Assembly: GCA_046329195.1 (NCBI GenBank)
Contig: JAXLVB010000001.1
Coordinates: 2,728,001-2,792,000, forward strand
DNA length: 64,000 bases
Direction: 5' to 3'
Source: JAXLVB01 sp046329195
GTDB lineage: Bacteria > Bacteroidota > Bacteroidia > Cytophagales > Spirosomataceae
The stretch's first letter is position 1. Every line of letters starts with the position of its first letter. A program made the translations under genes and the position numbers. This document shows, piece after piece, positions 16,756 through 26,271 of this stretch. The notes below the pieces were generated by a model, which saw only the letters and a list, made by a program, of their open reading frames with translations, had not been told where the DNA came from and did no database searches.

Positions 16756-17385
16756 TTAAAATTGGCTGATATACAATACGATACCTGCCGATATGCGAAA
16801 GGTACTAAGGTCTGCTTTGTCGCCAATGCTGGTGTTGTTGACATAGACATCGCCCTTGCCGCCAGGGTTGAGCGAGCCTTTGAGGGTGAGGGCAACGGGC
16901 AGCGCCACAAAGTAGTTGAAGCCCCCGCCTAGGTACAGTCCGCCCCCTTTGACATCCAAATTGCCATAATTATTAACAGCTAGGAAGACTTTGTTAAGAG
17001 ACATTTGGCGGGCAGAATAACCTGCTTCTACAAACGGACGGAAGGGGCGAGTGGTAGAGCCAAAATTGAAACGGAGGCCCGCATCAATGTGCTGATAATT
17101 GAACGACTGTGCATCAATTTTCTGAACGTCCATGAAGCTCTTATCGTATTGTACAAACACTTCGTACAGTTGAGTAATGCCATAACCTGCTCGTAATCCT
17201 ATGCCATATCCACTGCCAGCGTTTTCGTCTAATACACTAAAGTAATCTGACGACCAGCCGAGGGTGTTGCCCGTTAGGCCAATGTTGAAGCCCTCGGTAG
17301 AAGAGCGCATTTTAACTGCTTTTTTTTGTGCAAAACTGACTTGAACGATGAGCAAAAAGCAAAATGCTGATACAAAATATTTCAT
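16756..17385 (-). CDS. Outer-membrane beta-barrel protein
   Basis: A 209-residue protein with a signal peptide (1-19, ending VSFAQ). The mature part has alternating aromatic/hydrophobic strands such as GIGLRAGYGITQLYEVFVQYD and AGLRFNFGS, and ends in a strand terminating with aromatic Phe (GIVLYISQF). This is typical of eight-stranded porin-like OMP_b-brl proteins. It sits immediately downstream of the Ser/Thr kinase operon on the same strand, separated by 75 bases. A link to that operon is possible but not shown. Confidence 0.85.
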   Translation of the reverse strand: MKYFVSAFCFLLIVQVSFAQKKAVKMRSSTEGFNIGLTGNTLGWSSDYFSVLDENAGSGYGIGLRAGYGITQLYEVFVQYDKSFMDVQKIDAQSFNYQHIDAGLRFNFGSTTRPFRPFVEAGYSARQMSLNKVFLAVNNYGNLDVKGGGLYLGGGFNYFVALPVALTLKGSLNPGGKGDVYVNNTSIGDKADLSTFRISAGIVLYISQF

Positions 17386-17460
17386 GATTGTTGGGTTTAA
17401 TAGGGTTGAAAAATGGATTAACTGTTGATTTCCAGATAATTGCTAGCATGAGACTTGTGT

Positions 17461-19254
17461 TTACTTGAGGGTGAATCCTTCGGCTGTGTTGACTTCAAAC
17501 GATTGCCCTGCGCTGTAAGAGGCCGTACCATCTTTGCTACTGGCTACTTCTTTGAACGTGGCGTTTCGTAACGAAATGCGCTGCCCATCCACGGTTTCTA
17601 CCGAACGGATTCGTATTTCAAAAAAAGGTTTGCGCATAAAACCAGCACCTTTCATATCGGTAATTTCGCCGTAGGCAGTAGCACCAGCCAGAATCACTAC
17701 TTCGCCATTGTAACTTACCGCTCGCTTTACCTTGAACGAAAGCCGAGTCCCCGAAGCCCGAAGCTGGTCGGTAGAGACACTTTCTTGCAGGATAATTTCG
17801 ACTTCCAAGCCCGTCGGAACACTTAGCATCTTACCTGTTTTCTTGGTTGAGCTAGAAGTGTTATCGGGGGTAGTGTTTACTTTCTGGGTAACGGGGGGCT
17901 CTGTTACCACCACGGGGTCTGGTTTAGGAGGGCGGTCGTTTTCTTTGGGTTTTGGTTTTTCTTCCACAGGCCGTTGCTGTTCTTTAGCCTTGGGCGACTT
18001 GGTAGTGGTAGATGTAGTAGGGGTTGGATTAACAGGCTTGGGGTCAGGTTCGTTTTTAGTGGATTGATTTGGGGTATTAATCACGGGCGGCAAGTTTTCG
18101 GAGTTGTTATTACCCGAATCTTTCGGAACGACCACCGTAGTAGTAGGCACCACACCGATGATAGTAGTATCGGTAGTGTCTTGGGGAGGAGTAGGAGAGG
18201 GCTTCCACAGAAGTCCAGCCAGCACCAGTACCAAGGCAAGAATTCCACAACCAGTCAAAATCCGATACTCTTTGCTAAAGGCCAATTGCCACCAAGGTGT
18301 TTTTGAAACAATACCTTGTTCTTGGGTAGGCATGGCGTCTTGTACTCTTGTTTCGAGTGCTTGGTTTTTAGACGAATGCCCTACTACCTTGGTGGCTGGG
18401 GTTGGCGGTTTGCGGTTGAGTAAATTCAGATTGATGGTTTGGGTGGACGAAACAGCAGCGAGAGCTTCACTGAACGAGTGTGCATCGGGATAGCGGTTAC
18501 TGGGTTTCTTTTCGAGAGCTTTGGCTACGGCGGCTTCTAATGATTTAGGAAGTGTGCTATCTAATTTGCGGATAGGAGCCGGTTTATCTTGAACAATGCT
18601 CTTCATCAGGTCGTAGTCGGTGGAGGCTTGGAACGGCACTTTACCAGTCAGGAGTTCATACAGTAAAACGCCCATAGCATACAAATCTGATTGTGGCGAA
18701 GGGTCTTGCCCCTGCAACTGCTCCGGCGAGAGGTATTCGAGCGTGCCGACCACTCGGTTAACCTGCGTCATTTTTTGTCCGCCAGCTATTTTAGCGATTC
18801 CAAAATCCATGATTTTGACTACGCCGTCGGGGGTGAGCATCAAGTTGGCAGGTTTGATGTCTCGGTGCAGTACGCCTTTGCGGTGGGCGTGTGCGAGCCC
18901 TTCCAAAGCCTGCCGGACGATGGGCGCAGCTACAGCTGGCGGTAGGGCGCCATATTGGTGCATGACCCCTTCGAGCGTTTGGCCTTCTACGTACTCCATA
19001 GCCATATAAAAGGCTTCACCTTGTTGTACAAAATTGTACAAAATGGCAATGTTGGGGTGATTGAGGCGAGCCAATACTTGGGCTTCGGTTTTGAAACGTT
19101 CCAAAAACTGCGCCTGTTTGAGCAAGTGTGGGTGGAGCATCTTGAGGGCAACATCTCGACCGAGTACTGTATCTACTGCTCGATACACCGTACCCATACC
19201 TCCTTCGCCCAGAAGTTCCTCGATTCGATAATTATGGATGATGCTTCCAATCAT
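17461..19254 (-). CDS. Membrane Ser/Thr protein kinase (eukaryote-like)
   Basis: A 597-residue protein. The kinase domain (about 1-265) has GEGGMG, the VAIK-like Lys (DVALKML), HRDIKPANL and DFGIAK. One membrane segment lies at about 335-352, and a long Pro/Thr/Lys-rich linker at about 355-470. A C-terminal periplasmic beta-domain (about 475-597) resembles SH3/SAF-like envelope domains. It is the last gene of a four-gene phosphosignalling cluster, 14 bases after the PP2C stop. The kinase faces the cytosol and would phosphorylate FHA-binding partners. Confidence 0.92.
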   Translation of the reverse strand: MIGSIIHNYRIEELLGEGGMGTVYRAVDTVLGRDVALKMLHPHLLKQAQFLERFKTEAQVLARLNHPNIAILYNFVQQGEAFYMAMEYVEGQTLEGVMHQYGALPPAVAAPIVRQALEGLAHAHRKGVLHRDIKPANLMLTPDGVVKIMDFGIAKIAGGQKMTQVNRVVGTLEYLSPEQLQGQDPSPQSDLYAMGVLLYELLTGKVPFQASTDYDLMKSIVQDKPAPIRKLDSTLPKSLEAAVAKALEKKPSNRYPDAHSFSEALAAVSSTQTINLNLLNRKPPTPATKVVGHSSKNQALETRVQDAMPTQEQGIVSKTPWWQLAFSKEYRILTGCGILALVLVLAGLLWKPSPTPPQDTTDTTIIGVVPTTTVVVPKDSGNNNSENLPPVINTPNQSTKNEPDPKPVNPTPTTSTTTKSPKAKEQQRPVEEKPKPKENDRPPKPDPVVVTEPPVTQKVNTTPDNTSSSTKKTGKMLSVPTGLEVEIILQESVSTDQLRASGTRLSFKVKRAVSYNGEVVILAGATAYGEITDMKGAGFMRKPFFEIRIRSVETVDGQRISLRNATFKEVASSKDGTASYSAGQSFEVNTAEGFTLK

Positions 19255-19268
19255 GGTGGTAGGGAGGG

Positions 19269-20192
19269 TTACTGCAAGGTTTCAAAATCAGAGGTGGGGC
19301 GAAGCGCTGGACTTTCGGGCAGGTCGAGGTCGGTAGTGACTCGCTCTGGCGTAGTGGCCAGTACGGTTTGCCATTCAACCACCACCACGGTAATGTTGTC
19401 GTGACCACCTCGCAACTTGGCCGTGTTGACCAGCGAATACGCCGATTCCTTGAGCGGTTGAATCATCAAAAAATTAGTAATTTCTTCATGGCGGAAGTAG
19501 TCATACAGTCCATCGCTACACAAAAGCAAGCGGTCTTCGGCATCGAAGGGGAGGGTTGCCTGACCCGTTTCTACCTTGAGCGAAGGCTTAGTGCCAAGGG
19601 CATTAGAAAGGACATTTCGGTTGGGGTGTCGCTCGGCTTCTTCAGGTTTTAACGTACCTTGCCGAACCATCTCTTGCACTACCGTTTGGTCTTGGGTGAG
19701 TTGATAAAGCTGACCGTCGTGGAGGTGGTAGAGGCGGCTATCGCCTACTTGAGCAAAATACACCTTTTGCCCTTTTACAACCGCTACGGTACAGGTAGTG
19801 CCCATACCTTTGCGCTGGGTATTGCGTTGGGCTTCGGCATAGATAACCCGATTGGCTTCTTCAATGGCTTTACGGAGGCAAGTTTCGATGTCGCCCGTAA
19901 GTTTGAAGTAGTGTTGCGCAATGATTTCAACAGCCCATTGGCTGGCTATCTCACCTGCGGCGTGGCCACCCATTCCATCGGCAACAATGGCCAAGTATCC
20001 TTTTTCGTCCCGAATTTTCTCTTCCGACATCCGAATGAACCGGCCTGCATCTTCGTTGTTGGTGCGAATGTTACCCAAATCGGTCACTACAATGGCTCGT
20101 ACATCGGTATCCATAAAATCCTCTACATTGCGAGAAAGAGCAGGTGCGGGAGCAGGTTTGTTACCGAATAATTGTTTCAAAAATCGTAACAT
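19269..20192 (-). CDS. PP2C-family Ser/Thr protein phosphatase
   Basis: A soluble phosphatase of 307 residues. The metal-binding motifs are all present: RTNNEDAG, VADGMGGHAAGE, GDSRLYHL, CSDGLYDYF and GGHDNITVVVVE. It is the counter-enzyme to the kinases on either side and would reset their targets. The gene lies between the two kinase genes on the same strand, with gaps of 14 and 75 bases. Confidence 0.93.
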   Translation of the reverse strand: MLRFLKQLFGNKPAPAPALSRNVEDFMDTDVRAIVVTDLGNIRTNNEDAGRFIRMSEEKIRDEKGYLAIVADGMGGHAAGEIASQWAVEIIAQHYFKLTGDIETCLRKAIEEANRVIYAEAQRNTQRKGMGTTCTVAVVKGQKVYFAQVGDSRLYHLHDGQLYQLTQDQTVVQEMVRQGTLKPEEAERHPNRNVLSNALGTKPSLKVETGQATLPFDAEDRLLLCSDGLYDYFRHEEITNFLMIQPLKESAYSLVNTAKLRGGHDNITVVVVEWQTVLATTPERVTTDLDLPESPALRPTSDFETLQ

Positions 20193-20267
20193 TGTCTTGT
20201 GTGTTATGTGTACTGGATCAACTTCGGTACTGGTTAGTTAAACATCTGAAAGTGTGATACATGGCTC

Positions 20268-21416
20268 TTAAAAATCCATTGTACAACTGTAGGTCGAATC
20301 ATGGTAGTCGGCTTCAATGGTAAACGACTTCACAAATTCGCCATCTCGAAGGGTAAAGGTGAGTGGTTTGTTTTTTTCCCGTTCGAGCGTAAATAGGTTT
20401 CCCTTCAAGACTTTACCAGTCGGCAAGATTAGCTCGGCATGATTGGTATTAGTCACTCGTACGTTGATCACTTCTTTGTGAAGCGGCTCGTCAGTTGAGT
20501 TGGAACCTGTTATCGAAAACAGCATGAGGACCAATCCGACTACTCCCAAAACTGCCCATTTTGCCCAAGGATGCTGATTTACTAGTTGCCATTGCTGCGT
20601 CAAAAACGACCGAGGTAGGAGGGGATGTTCACCCGAAAGCTCTTTGGCCAGTTGCTCCGCCGATGGACGCTTTGAAGGCGTGTATTTCAGGCAGTTATAG
20701 ATAGTGCTATGCAGTTCTTTCGAGAGATTAGCGTTCAATATCTGAGGACTTGTAAAGCTAACTTGCTCAATTTTGTGCCTTAATGAAAGCGGATTAGAGT
20801 CTTCAAAAGGCAAAAAACCAGTGGTCAGAAAATAAAGCAGAATGCCAAGTGCCCAAATGTCTGATTTGAGTTCGGGGCGATGCCTAAACTGCTCAGGAGC
20901 CATGAATTCGGACGTTCCGATCACAAAACCCTCTTGAGTGAGCTTGGGCGAGTACGATGCTTTGGCAATACCAAAATCCAGTAGTTTGACAGTGCCATCG
21001 GGCATGAGTTTGATGTTACTAGGCTTGATGTCTCGGTGCAAAATCTGTTGCTGATGCAAATACGCAATGGCCTCTGCTACCTGCTGGAAAATCCGCTTCG
21101 CCTCGGCGTTAGGCAGTTTTCCCTTTTTCATCACGTATTGGTCGAGTGTAACGCCTGGTACAAATTCCATGATGATGCAGGGCTTGTCGTCGAGGGTGGT
21201 GAATTCATACAAGGAAGCAATGTTTGGATGCCGCACCGATGCCTGAATGTACGCTTCGTTCTGAAAGCGAGCCGTTTGTTCCCGCTGAAAGAGTAATTTG
21301 ACAGCGGCAGTTCGTCCTAGGGTTTGATGTTCGGCCTTATACACCTCACCCATGCCGCCTGCGCCCAAAAACTCAGTAATCCGGTAGCCTCTGATGTTTT
21401 TTCCGATGTATGACAT
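20268..21416 (-). CDS. Membrane Ser/Thr protein kinase, short form
   Basis: A 382-residue protein. The kinase domain (about 1-265) has GAGGMG, AAVKLL, HRDIKPSNIKL and DFGIAK. A single membrane segment lies at about 288-306, and a small C-terminal domain of about 70 residues follows, without the Pro-rich linker of its neighbour. The two kinases probably receive different extracytoplasmic cues. The gene lies between the FHA-protease and PP2C genes. Confidence 0.92.
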   Translation of the reverse strand: MSYIGKNIRGYRITEFLGAGGMGEVYKAEHQTLGRTAAVKLLFQREQTARFQNEAYIQASVRHPNIASLYEFTTLDDKPCIIMEFVPGVTLDQYVMKKGKLPNAEAKRIFQQVAEAIAYLHQQQILHRDIKPSNIKLMPDGTVKLLDFGIAKASYSPKLTQEGFVIGTSEFMAPEQFRHRPELKSDIWALGILLYFLTTGFLPFEDSNPLSLRHKIEQVSFTSPQILNANLSKELHSTIYNCLKYTPSKRPSAEQLAKELSGEHPLLPRSFLTQQWQLVNQHPWAKWAVLGVVGLVLMLFSITGSNSTDEPLHKEVINVRVTNTNHAELILPTGKVLKGNLFTLEREKNKPLTFTLRDGEFVKSFTIEADYHDSTYSCTMDF

Positions 21417-21517
21417 GGCCGTTTTGGTTGTCAGGTTATTCGTAATCGGTGAGTAACGTAGTCGTTATCAGACTACATGCTCCAGTGTCTTACTTACGCC
21501 TCATTTGAGATATTGAG

Positions 21518-21541
21518 GTGGCCTGTCTCTCGACAGGCCAC
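21518..21541. repeat. Hairpin with CTGTC-N4-GACAG core
   Basis: GTGGCCTGTC and GACAGGCCAC pair around TCTC, just after the FHA-protease stop. The core is shared with the hairpin at 10724-10743. There is no T tract. Confidence 0.55.
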
Positions 21542-21556
21542 ACACATTCAAATCTC

Positions 21557-23221
21557 TTAGTTGCCTGCATTGATGAGTTTCATGCCGTATTTGATAGGCA
21601 CAGCGTAGGTAACACGAGCGTCGTTTTGCTTCGTTTTGCTGGCAAAGAAGATACCGATTACCTTACCGTCTTTATTGAAGAGTGGGCCACCGCTGTTTCC
21701 GCCGCCAGTCTCGCTGATTTGAAGCTGATAGGCATCACCAAACTCACTGCCTGCCATTTTTTCGGTACCCACCATAGCCGTTCCTTTCAAGACGTTTCCT
21801 ACCGAACCAGCCGTTGTAGTTGGCTTGGCTACTTCACGTACTTGTGGCGCTGAGTTAAAGATGTTTTTAGAAGACACAACCGAAAATGTAGCTGGCGTAA
21901 CCCCCGGATAACCCATTACTACCACAGGAGCACCGATTTTGACTTCGCTGTTTTCGTCAATAGCCACGTAAGGCAACTGACCTGGAACCGTGATTTTGAT
22001 GAGTGCCACGTCGTGTTCAGGCGATGGGATAGGCTCGCCAGTAACCGGAATCGGAATGTCTTTGTCAGCAAAGATGACCTCCAGCTTGGTGTTTTCGCCT
22101 TTTACAGCTTTTGAAGTAGGGTTGTAGCCAAATTGCTTGGTTTCTTGAGGTACCCATCCATACACATCGCTGGGTTGAATGGCTCTTGCATTTTGGACAG
22201 GTTTGCCATCGCCATCTACCAAAATACCAGGGAAACAGAAGTCAGGCATTGAGTAACCCGTATTCCAGTTGGTAGCTACGTGGCTGTTGGTCAGGATAAA
22301 ACCGTCGGCAGTGACAATAAAGCCTGAGCCTGATGCGCCATCTACGCCTATCGGAATCCGAGGTACATTGGTGTTAGTGGTGAGTTTTGGCTCTATTTTG
22401 CCATCTTGAGTTTGTACATATAGCGCTACCGGAACGGTCTGTCCTTGGTCGTTTTTGACGTAGGTAAACTCATGCCAGAGTGCTTCTTTGGTATTGGTGA
22501 GGTACAAACGCCACGAGAAAGAAATTTTCACTATTTTCTTGCGTTGGTCTGCGGCAATCTTCTCTACATCAATTACCCCGCTGACTTCTTTAGGTTCTAC
22601 CGGTGGTGGTGGCGGCGGTGGTGTTGGGAAGATTTTGTCTTTGAACACAAACACCAAGGCGGCTACAAGTACCAACACTCCCAAAATACTGAATAACGTA
22701 GTGCGAGTAGAACGTTTGCGTTCGTCCACAATGATACGTTCCATCGTTTGCTTGCCAATGCCTGTTTTGAGAGGAGGCTCTTGAGCAGTTGGCACCATAT
22801 CCACCACGGGCATTTCGCTGGTAGGTTTGATTGAAGTTGGGATTTCGACCACCCGAGTTTGCATCATCAATTCTTGCGGACGTGGGTTGATGTCAAACAC
22901 AAACGTTGGCCCATTTTGTCCTAACTGCACTTCGTCGCCTACATACAAGGTAGCACTTCCTTTGATGCGAGTTTTATTGACAAAAATCCCGTTGCGAGAG
23001 TTGTTGTCAACAATACTAAATAAAAGTGGATTGGCGGGGTCTTTTACAATTTTGCCGTGTTCACGACTCACCAAGGTATCTACTTCGGGGTCAAACTGGA
23101 CGTCGTTTGTAGAAGAGCGGCCCAACGACAACTCAGTGCGTTTGAAATCAAATTCTTCAACCTGATTAGCTTTAGAGCCACTGAGGTGCCGGATAACGTA
23201 ACGTTCGACGAGCAATGCCAT
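21557..23221 (-). CDS. FHA-domain membrane-anchored trypsin-like serine protease
   Basis: A 554-residue protein. The N-terminal FHA domain (about 20-110) has LGRSSTNDV, SREHGKI and NSRNGIFVN. A membrane segment (about 178-200) and a Pro-rich linker come next. The trypsin/DegP-like protease domain has catalytic His in LTNSHVATNW, Asp in EHDVALIKI and Ser in GGGNSGGPLF. It would bind phosphothreonine in the cytosol and cleave proteins in the periplasm. It is the first gene of the kinase operon, divergent from the TPR kinase. Confidence 0.9.
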   Translation of the reverse strand: MALLVERYVIRHLSGSKANQVEEFDFKRTELSLGRSSTNDVQFDPEVDTLVSREHGKIVKDPANPLLFSIVDNNSRNGIFVNKTRIKGSATLYVGDEVQLGQNGPTFVFDINPRPQELMMQTRVVEIPTSIKPTSEMPVVDMVPTAQEPPLKTGIGKQTMERIIVDERKRSTRTTLFSILGVLVLVAALVFVFKDKIFPTPPPPPPPVEPKEVSGVIDVEKIAADQRKKIVKISFSWRLYLTNTKEALWHEFTYVKNDQGQTVPVALYVQTQDGKIEPKLTTNTNVPRIPIGVDGASGSGFIVTADGFILTNSHVATNWNTGYSMPDFCFPGILVDGDGKPVQNARAIQPSDVYGWVPQETKQFGYNPTSKAVKGENTKLEVIFADKDIPIPVTGEPIPSPEHDVALIKITVPGQLPYVAIDENSEVKIGAPVVVMGYPGVTPATFSVVSSKNIFNSAPQVREVAKPTTTAGSVGNVLKGTAMVGTEKMAGSEFGDAYQLQISETGGGNSGGPLFNKDGKVIGIFFASKTKQNDARVTYAVPIKYGMKLINAGN

Positions 23222-23331
23222 GTTTTTGAATTTTTATGGGTTTGAAAATCAATTATTTTTCGTTGCGATTGACGATACAAAATTGGCAGATTCGCCCCCC
23301 GAAATCAATCCAGAAACACCTACATTTGATC

Positions 23332-23372
23332 TATAGGTTTTCCTATATTTTGCATCTATAGGAAAACCTATA
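23332..23372. promoter_or_regulatory. Tandem palindromic operator in the divergent promoter region
   Basis: TATAGGTTTTCCTATA (23332-23347) and TATAGGAAAACCTATA (23357-23372) are perfect reverse complements, and each is itself TATAGG-N4-CCTATA. They lie between the FHA-protease and TPR-kinase genes. A -7-like TACTTTTA overlaps the right copy, so a bound regulator could control either gene. Confidence 0.6.
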
Positions 23373-23439
23373 CTTTTAGAAAAGCGCTTGATTATTAGTA
23401 GATTGTTTCTCATTTTTCGATTCCGAAACCTTTTTTCTC

Positions 23440-25506
23440 ATGCGTATCATTTTATTGTTGTTGGTAAGCTGCACGATGGCCTGGGCGCAGAACCCACGTA
23501 TCGACTCGTTACGGAAGACGCTCAATGGGCAGCAACCTTCTGCCCAAAAGATTAATACCCTCTATGAATTAGGGCTATCGTATTGGGTAGCAGGCGAAGA
23601 AGATGCCGCTATGAAGACCTACAAGCAAGCCTTGGCGATGGCGCAGCAGCTTAAACTACTTCGAGAAGAAGGCCGAGTGCGTTTGTTTATTGCTCGGATG
23701 GAAGGCGACCGCATGGTGCATTACGACAGCGCCTATACACAGCTTGACCGAGTAGAAAAAATCGCTAAAGCCATCAACGACAAGTCGTTAGAGGCCTTGG
23801 CTTATCAACGACGTGCCTCTATTTATGAAAATATCTATGAGCATCACAACGAAGTAATGCCCCTGCTGACCAAGGCCATGAAGCTCCTGACCGAAGCCAA
23901 AGATAGCTTAGGCATGACCTCTGTCTGGAACCTGTACGGCAACATTGCCGCCGACGAAGGCAAATACTCCGAAACCATAGACTGGCTGCTCAAATGCCGA
24001 AAAATCCAAGAGGCCCACAACGATTGGTTTGGACTACGGGCTTCTATCTCAAACCTTGGCTATTTGTACAAAGAGCTACACCAAGATGATTTGGCACTTA
24101 AATACCTACAAGAAGGCTTGGCGCACGTGACTCGGTATTATGACGACCGTGCTAAGGCTATGATTTTGTACAACATGAGTTCGCTAGAACAATCGCATGG
24201 ACGCCTAAAAGAAGCGCTCGAACACGCTAAAGAGGCTGCAAAGGTGTATGAAAAACCAGGCTATGAAACCATGTTGTCACGGTATTATGGCAAAATTGGC
24301 GAGGTGTATTTGGCCATGAAAGACTACAAAAATGCCCTTTACTACACCACTCAATGTGACAAACTATATCGAGAACATGTGGATTCCAAAGAGGCGCTTA
24401 CGCACGTTGCCCAAATTAATTTTGGAAAAATCTATTTGGCAACTCACCAGTATCAACGGGTCATTGAGTCGGCGCAAAAGGGCTTGCTGTGGGCCACGAC
24501 TTCTACGCCTCCTTTGATCAAAGAACGCTCAGAGTATTACCGTCAATTGGCTGAAGCCTACGAAAAAACAGGGCAAAACACCAAGGCGCTGCAATACCTA
24601 AAGCTCTACAAAGTGGACTCTGATAGTCTGTTGAGCGCCGACCGAGTAGAACGGGCGTCGATTGCTAGTATGAACTATGAATACGAAAAAAAACAGCAAA
24701 AACAACGGCTGCATATTCAGGCGTTGGAAAATAAGAACTTGAGTCAACTCGCTGAAAAACAGCAATTAGTACAGTATTTTTTAGTGTTTGTACTCTTGGC
24801 AAGCATAGGAGTGGCCGTGTATGGATGGAAAACGAACCGCAAGCTCAAAGAACAAAACGAGGCACTTTTGGCCAAGAACCGAGAAATTGAAGAAGCCCTG
24901 CTCAAAGGCCAAACCCTAGAACGTAAGCGAGTGGCATCTGAACTGCACGATAACGTAGCTACGAAACTCTCGGCTCTGCGTTGGCGCTTAGAAACCATCC
25001 AGACCAAGGATTTGACCGAAAAAGACCAACGCCTTTTTGGAGATGTATTGACGATGGCCGAAGAAGCCTATGGCGATATACGATTAATCTCTCACAATTT
25101 ACTGCCTGTCGAGCTCGAAACGCAAGGGCTTGCGGCTGCTATTCAGAAGTTGACGAGTAAGCTAAATGAGTCTGGAAAAATCCAGTTTGTATTTACTCCC
25201 GACGGAAAAACCGTGGCATTAGACCGCCAAAAAAGTTATGATATTTATACGATTACGCTCGAATTGCTTAACAACGTACTCAAACATGCCAAAGCTACCG
25301 AAGTAAACATTGTGCTGACAAGCCAACGAAATCAGGTGCATTTGGAGGTGTCTGACAATGGCGTGGGCATTGCCGAAGCCGAAAAGATAGATGTAGGCAT
25401 GGGGCTTCGAAATATTCAAAATCGCCTTGACACACTCAAGGGTAAATGGAACGTAGTGAGCGAGTTAGGCAAAGGAACTCGGGTAGAAGTAATGGTGCCT
25501 GTATAG
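23440..25506 (+). CDS. TPR sensor histidine kinase, NarL/HisKA_3 type
   Basis: A 688-residue protein with a signal peptide (1-16, ending AWAQ). It has a long periplasmic TPR array (about 25-420), a membrane segment (about 443-462), a coiled coil, and a HisKA_3 domain with the phospho-accepting His in ELHDNVATKLSALRW. The HATPase_c domain has DNGVGI and GMGLRNIQNRLD. HisKA_3 kinases act with LuxR/NarL regulators, and one is encoded convergently with only 3 bases between the stops, making it the likely partner. Confidence 0.92.
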   Translation: MRIILLLLVSCTMAWAQNPRIDSLRKTLNGQQPSAQKINTLYELGLSYWVAGEEDAAMKTYKQALAMAQQLKLLREEGRVRLFIARMEGDRMVHYDSAYTQLDRVEKIAKAINDKSLEALAYQRRASIYENIYEHHNEVMPLLTKAMKLLTEAKDSLGMTSVWNLYGNIAADEGKYSETIDWLLKCRKIQEAHNDWFGLRASISNLGYLYKELHQDDLALKYLQEGLAHVTRYYDDRAKAMILYNMSSLEQSHGRLKEALEHAKEAAKVYEKPGYETMLSRYYGKIGEVYLAMKDYKNALYYTTQCDKLYREHVDSKEALTHVAQINFGKIYLATHQYQRVIESAQKGLLWATTSTPPLIKERSEYYRQLAEAYEKTGQNTKALQYLKLYKVDSDSLLSADRVERASIASMNYEYEKKQQKQRLHIQALENKNLSQLAEKQQLVQYFLVFVLLASIGVAVYGWKTNRKLKEQNEALLAKNREIEEALLKGQTLERKRVASELHDNVATKLSALRWRLETIQTKDLTEKDQRLFGDVLTMAEEAYGDIRLISHNLLPVELETQGLAAAIQKLTSKLNESGKIQFVFTPDGKTVALDRQKSYDIYTITLELLNNVLKHAKATEVNIVLTSQRNQVHLEVSDNGVGIAEAEKIDVGMGLRNIQNRLDTLKGKWNVVSELGKGTRVEVMVPV

Positions 25507-25509
25507 GTT

Positions 25510-26160
25510 TCAAATGAGCTTATGCCGCATGGCGTATTTGATGATACCAATAGCATTTTTGACTCCAAGCTTACGCAGAATGTTATGACGGTGTGTCTCC
25601 ACTGTACCTATGCTAATGAATAACTTATCGGCGATTTCGCTGGTCGAGAGTTCTTGGGCAATGAGCCGAATCACTTCAATTTCTCGGTCGGTGAGGGCTA
25701 CAGGCTCTAAACTGGGGGCTTCGTCACGAGCAACAGGCTCCTCGGGCATAGCCATGAGCTGGAGCATAACCGCCTCGCTGAAGTATTTGTTACCATCAGC
25801 TATGCTTTTGATGGCCCTTGAAAGCTCGGCTTTACCAGCCTTTTTCATCACATAACCCGATATTCCTGCTCGGAACGCCCCCCTAATCTCCTCGGCGTTT
25901 TCAGAAACAGTCAGCATCAATACCTTTACGCTAGGGTAGTACTGCCGTACTTGCAAGGTAAGGTCAATGCCACTCAGATGTGGCATGTTAAGGTCCGACA
26001 ACAGAATATCCACGGGCTGGTTGGCCAAAAAATCATATACTTTTCGGCTATCATTCAAGGTGCCGACTACCTCTACATCCTCAATAGTAGATAGAAGCAA
26101 CGAGAGGCTATCCAGCACGATTTCGTGGTCATCGGTTAATAATACTTTAATAGCTGACAT
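25510..26160 (-). CDS. LuxR/NarL-family response regulator
   Basis: A 216-residue protein. The receiver domain (about 4-120) has acidic DD (LLTDDHEI), phospho-accepting Asp in LLSDLNMPHLSG and the switch Lys in YVMKKAGK. The C-terminal LuxR helix-turn-helix (about 150-212) is LTDREIEVIRLIAQ through GTVETHRHNILRKLG. It is the probable partner of the convergent NarL-type kinase. A candidate target is the tandem palindrome at 23332-23372; that pairing is inferred. Confidence 0.93.
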   Translation of the reverse strand: MSAIKVLLTDDHEIVLDSLSLLLSTIEDVEVVGTLNDSRKVYDFLANQPVDILLSDLNMPHLSGIDLTLQVRQYYPSVKVLMLTVSENAEEIRGAFRAGISGYVMKKAGKAELSRAIKSIADGNKYFSEAVMLQLMAMPEEPVARDEAPSLEPVALTDREIEVIRLIAQELSTSEIADKLFISIGTVETHRHNILRKLGVKNAIGIIKYAMRHKLI

Positions 26161-26271
26161 AGAGAAGAGTTTTGGGTAAACTAAATTAGGAAAGAAAAGT
26201 GACTAATCCGTGCTTTGTTCGTTAAAAATTTGAATATTTGCGAGTTATCGAACCAAACCGCATCAAACATC

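Noticed and set aside
18104..18493. Open frames opposite to the Ser/Thr kinase genes
   Set aside because: They lie antisense inside well-supported genes and show no domain; treated as shadows.
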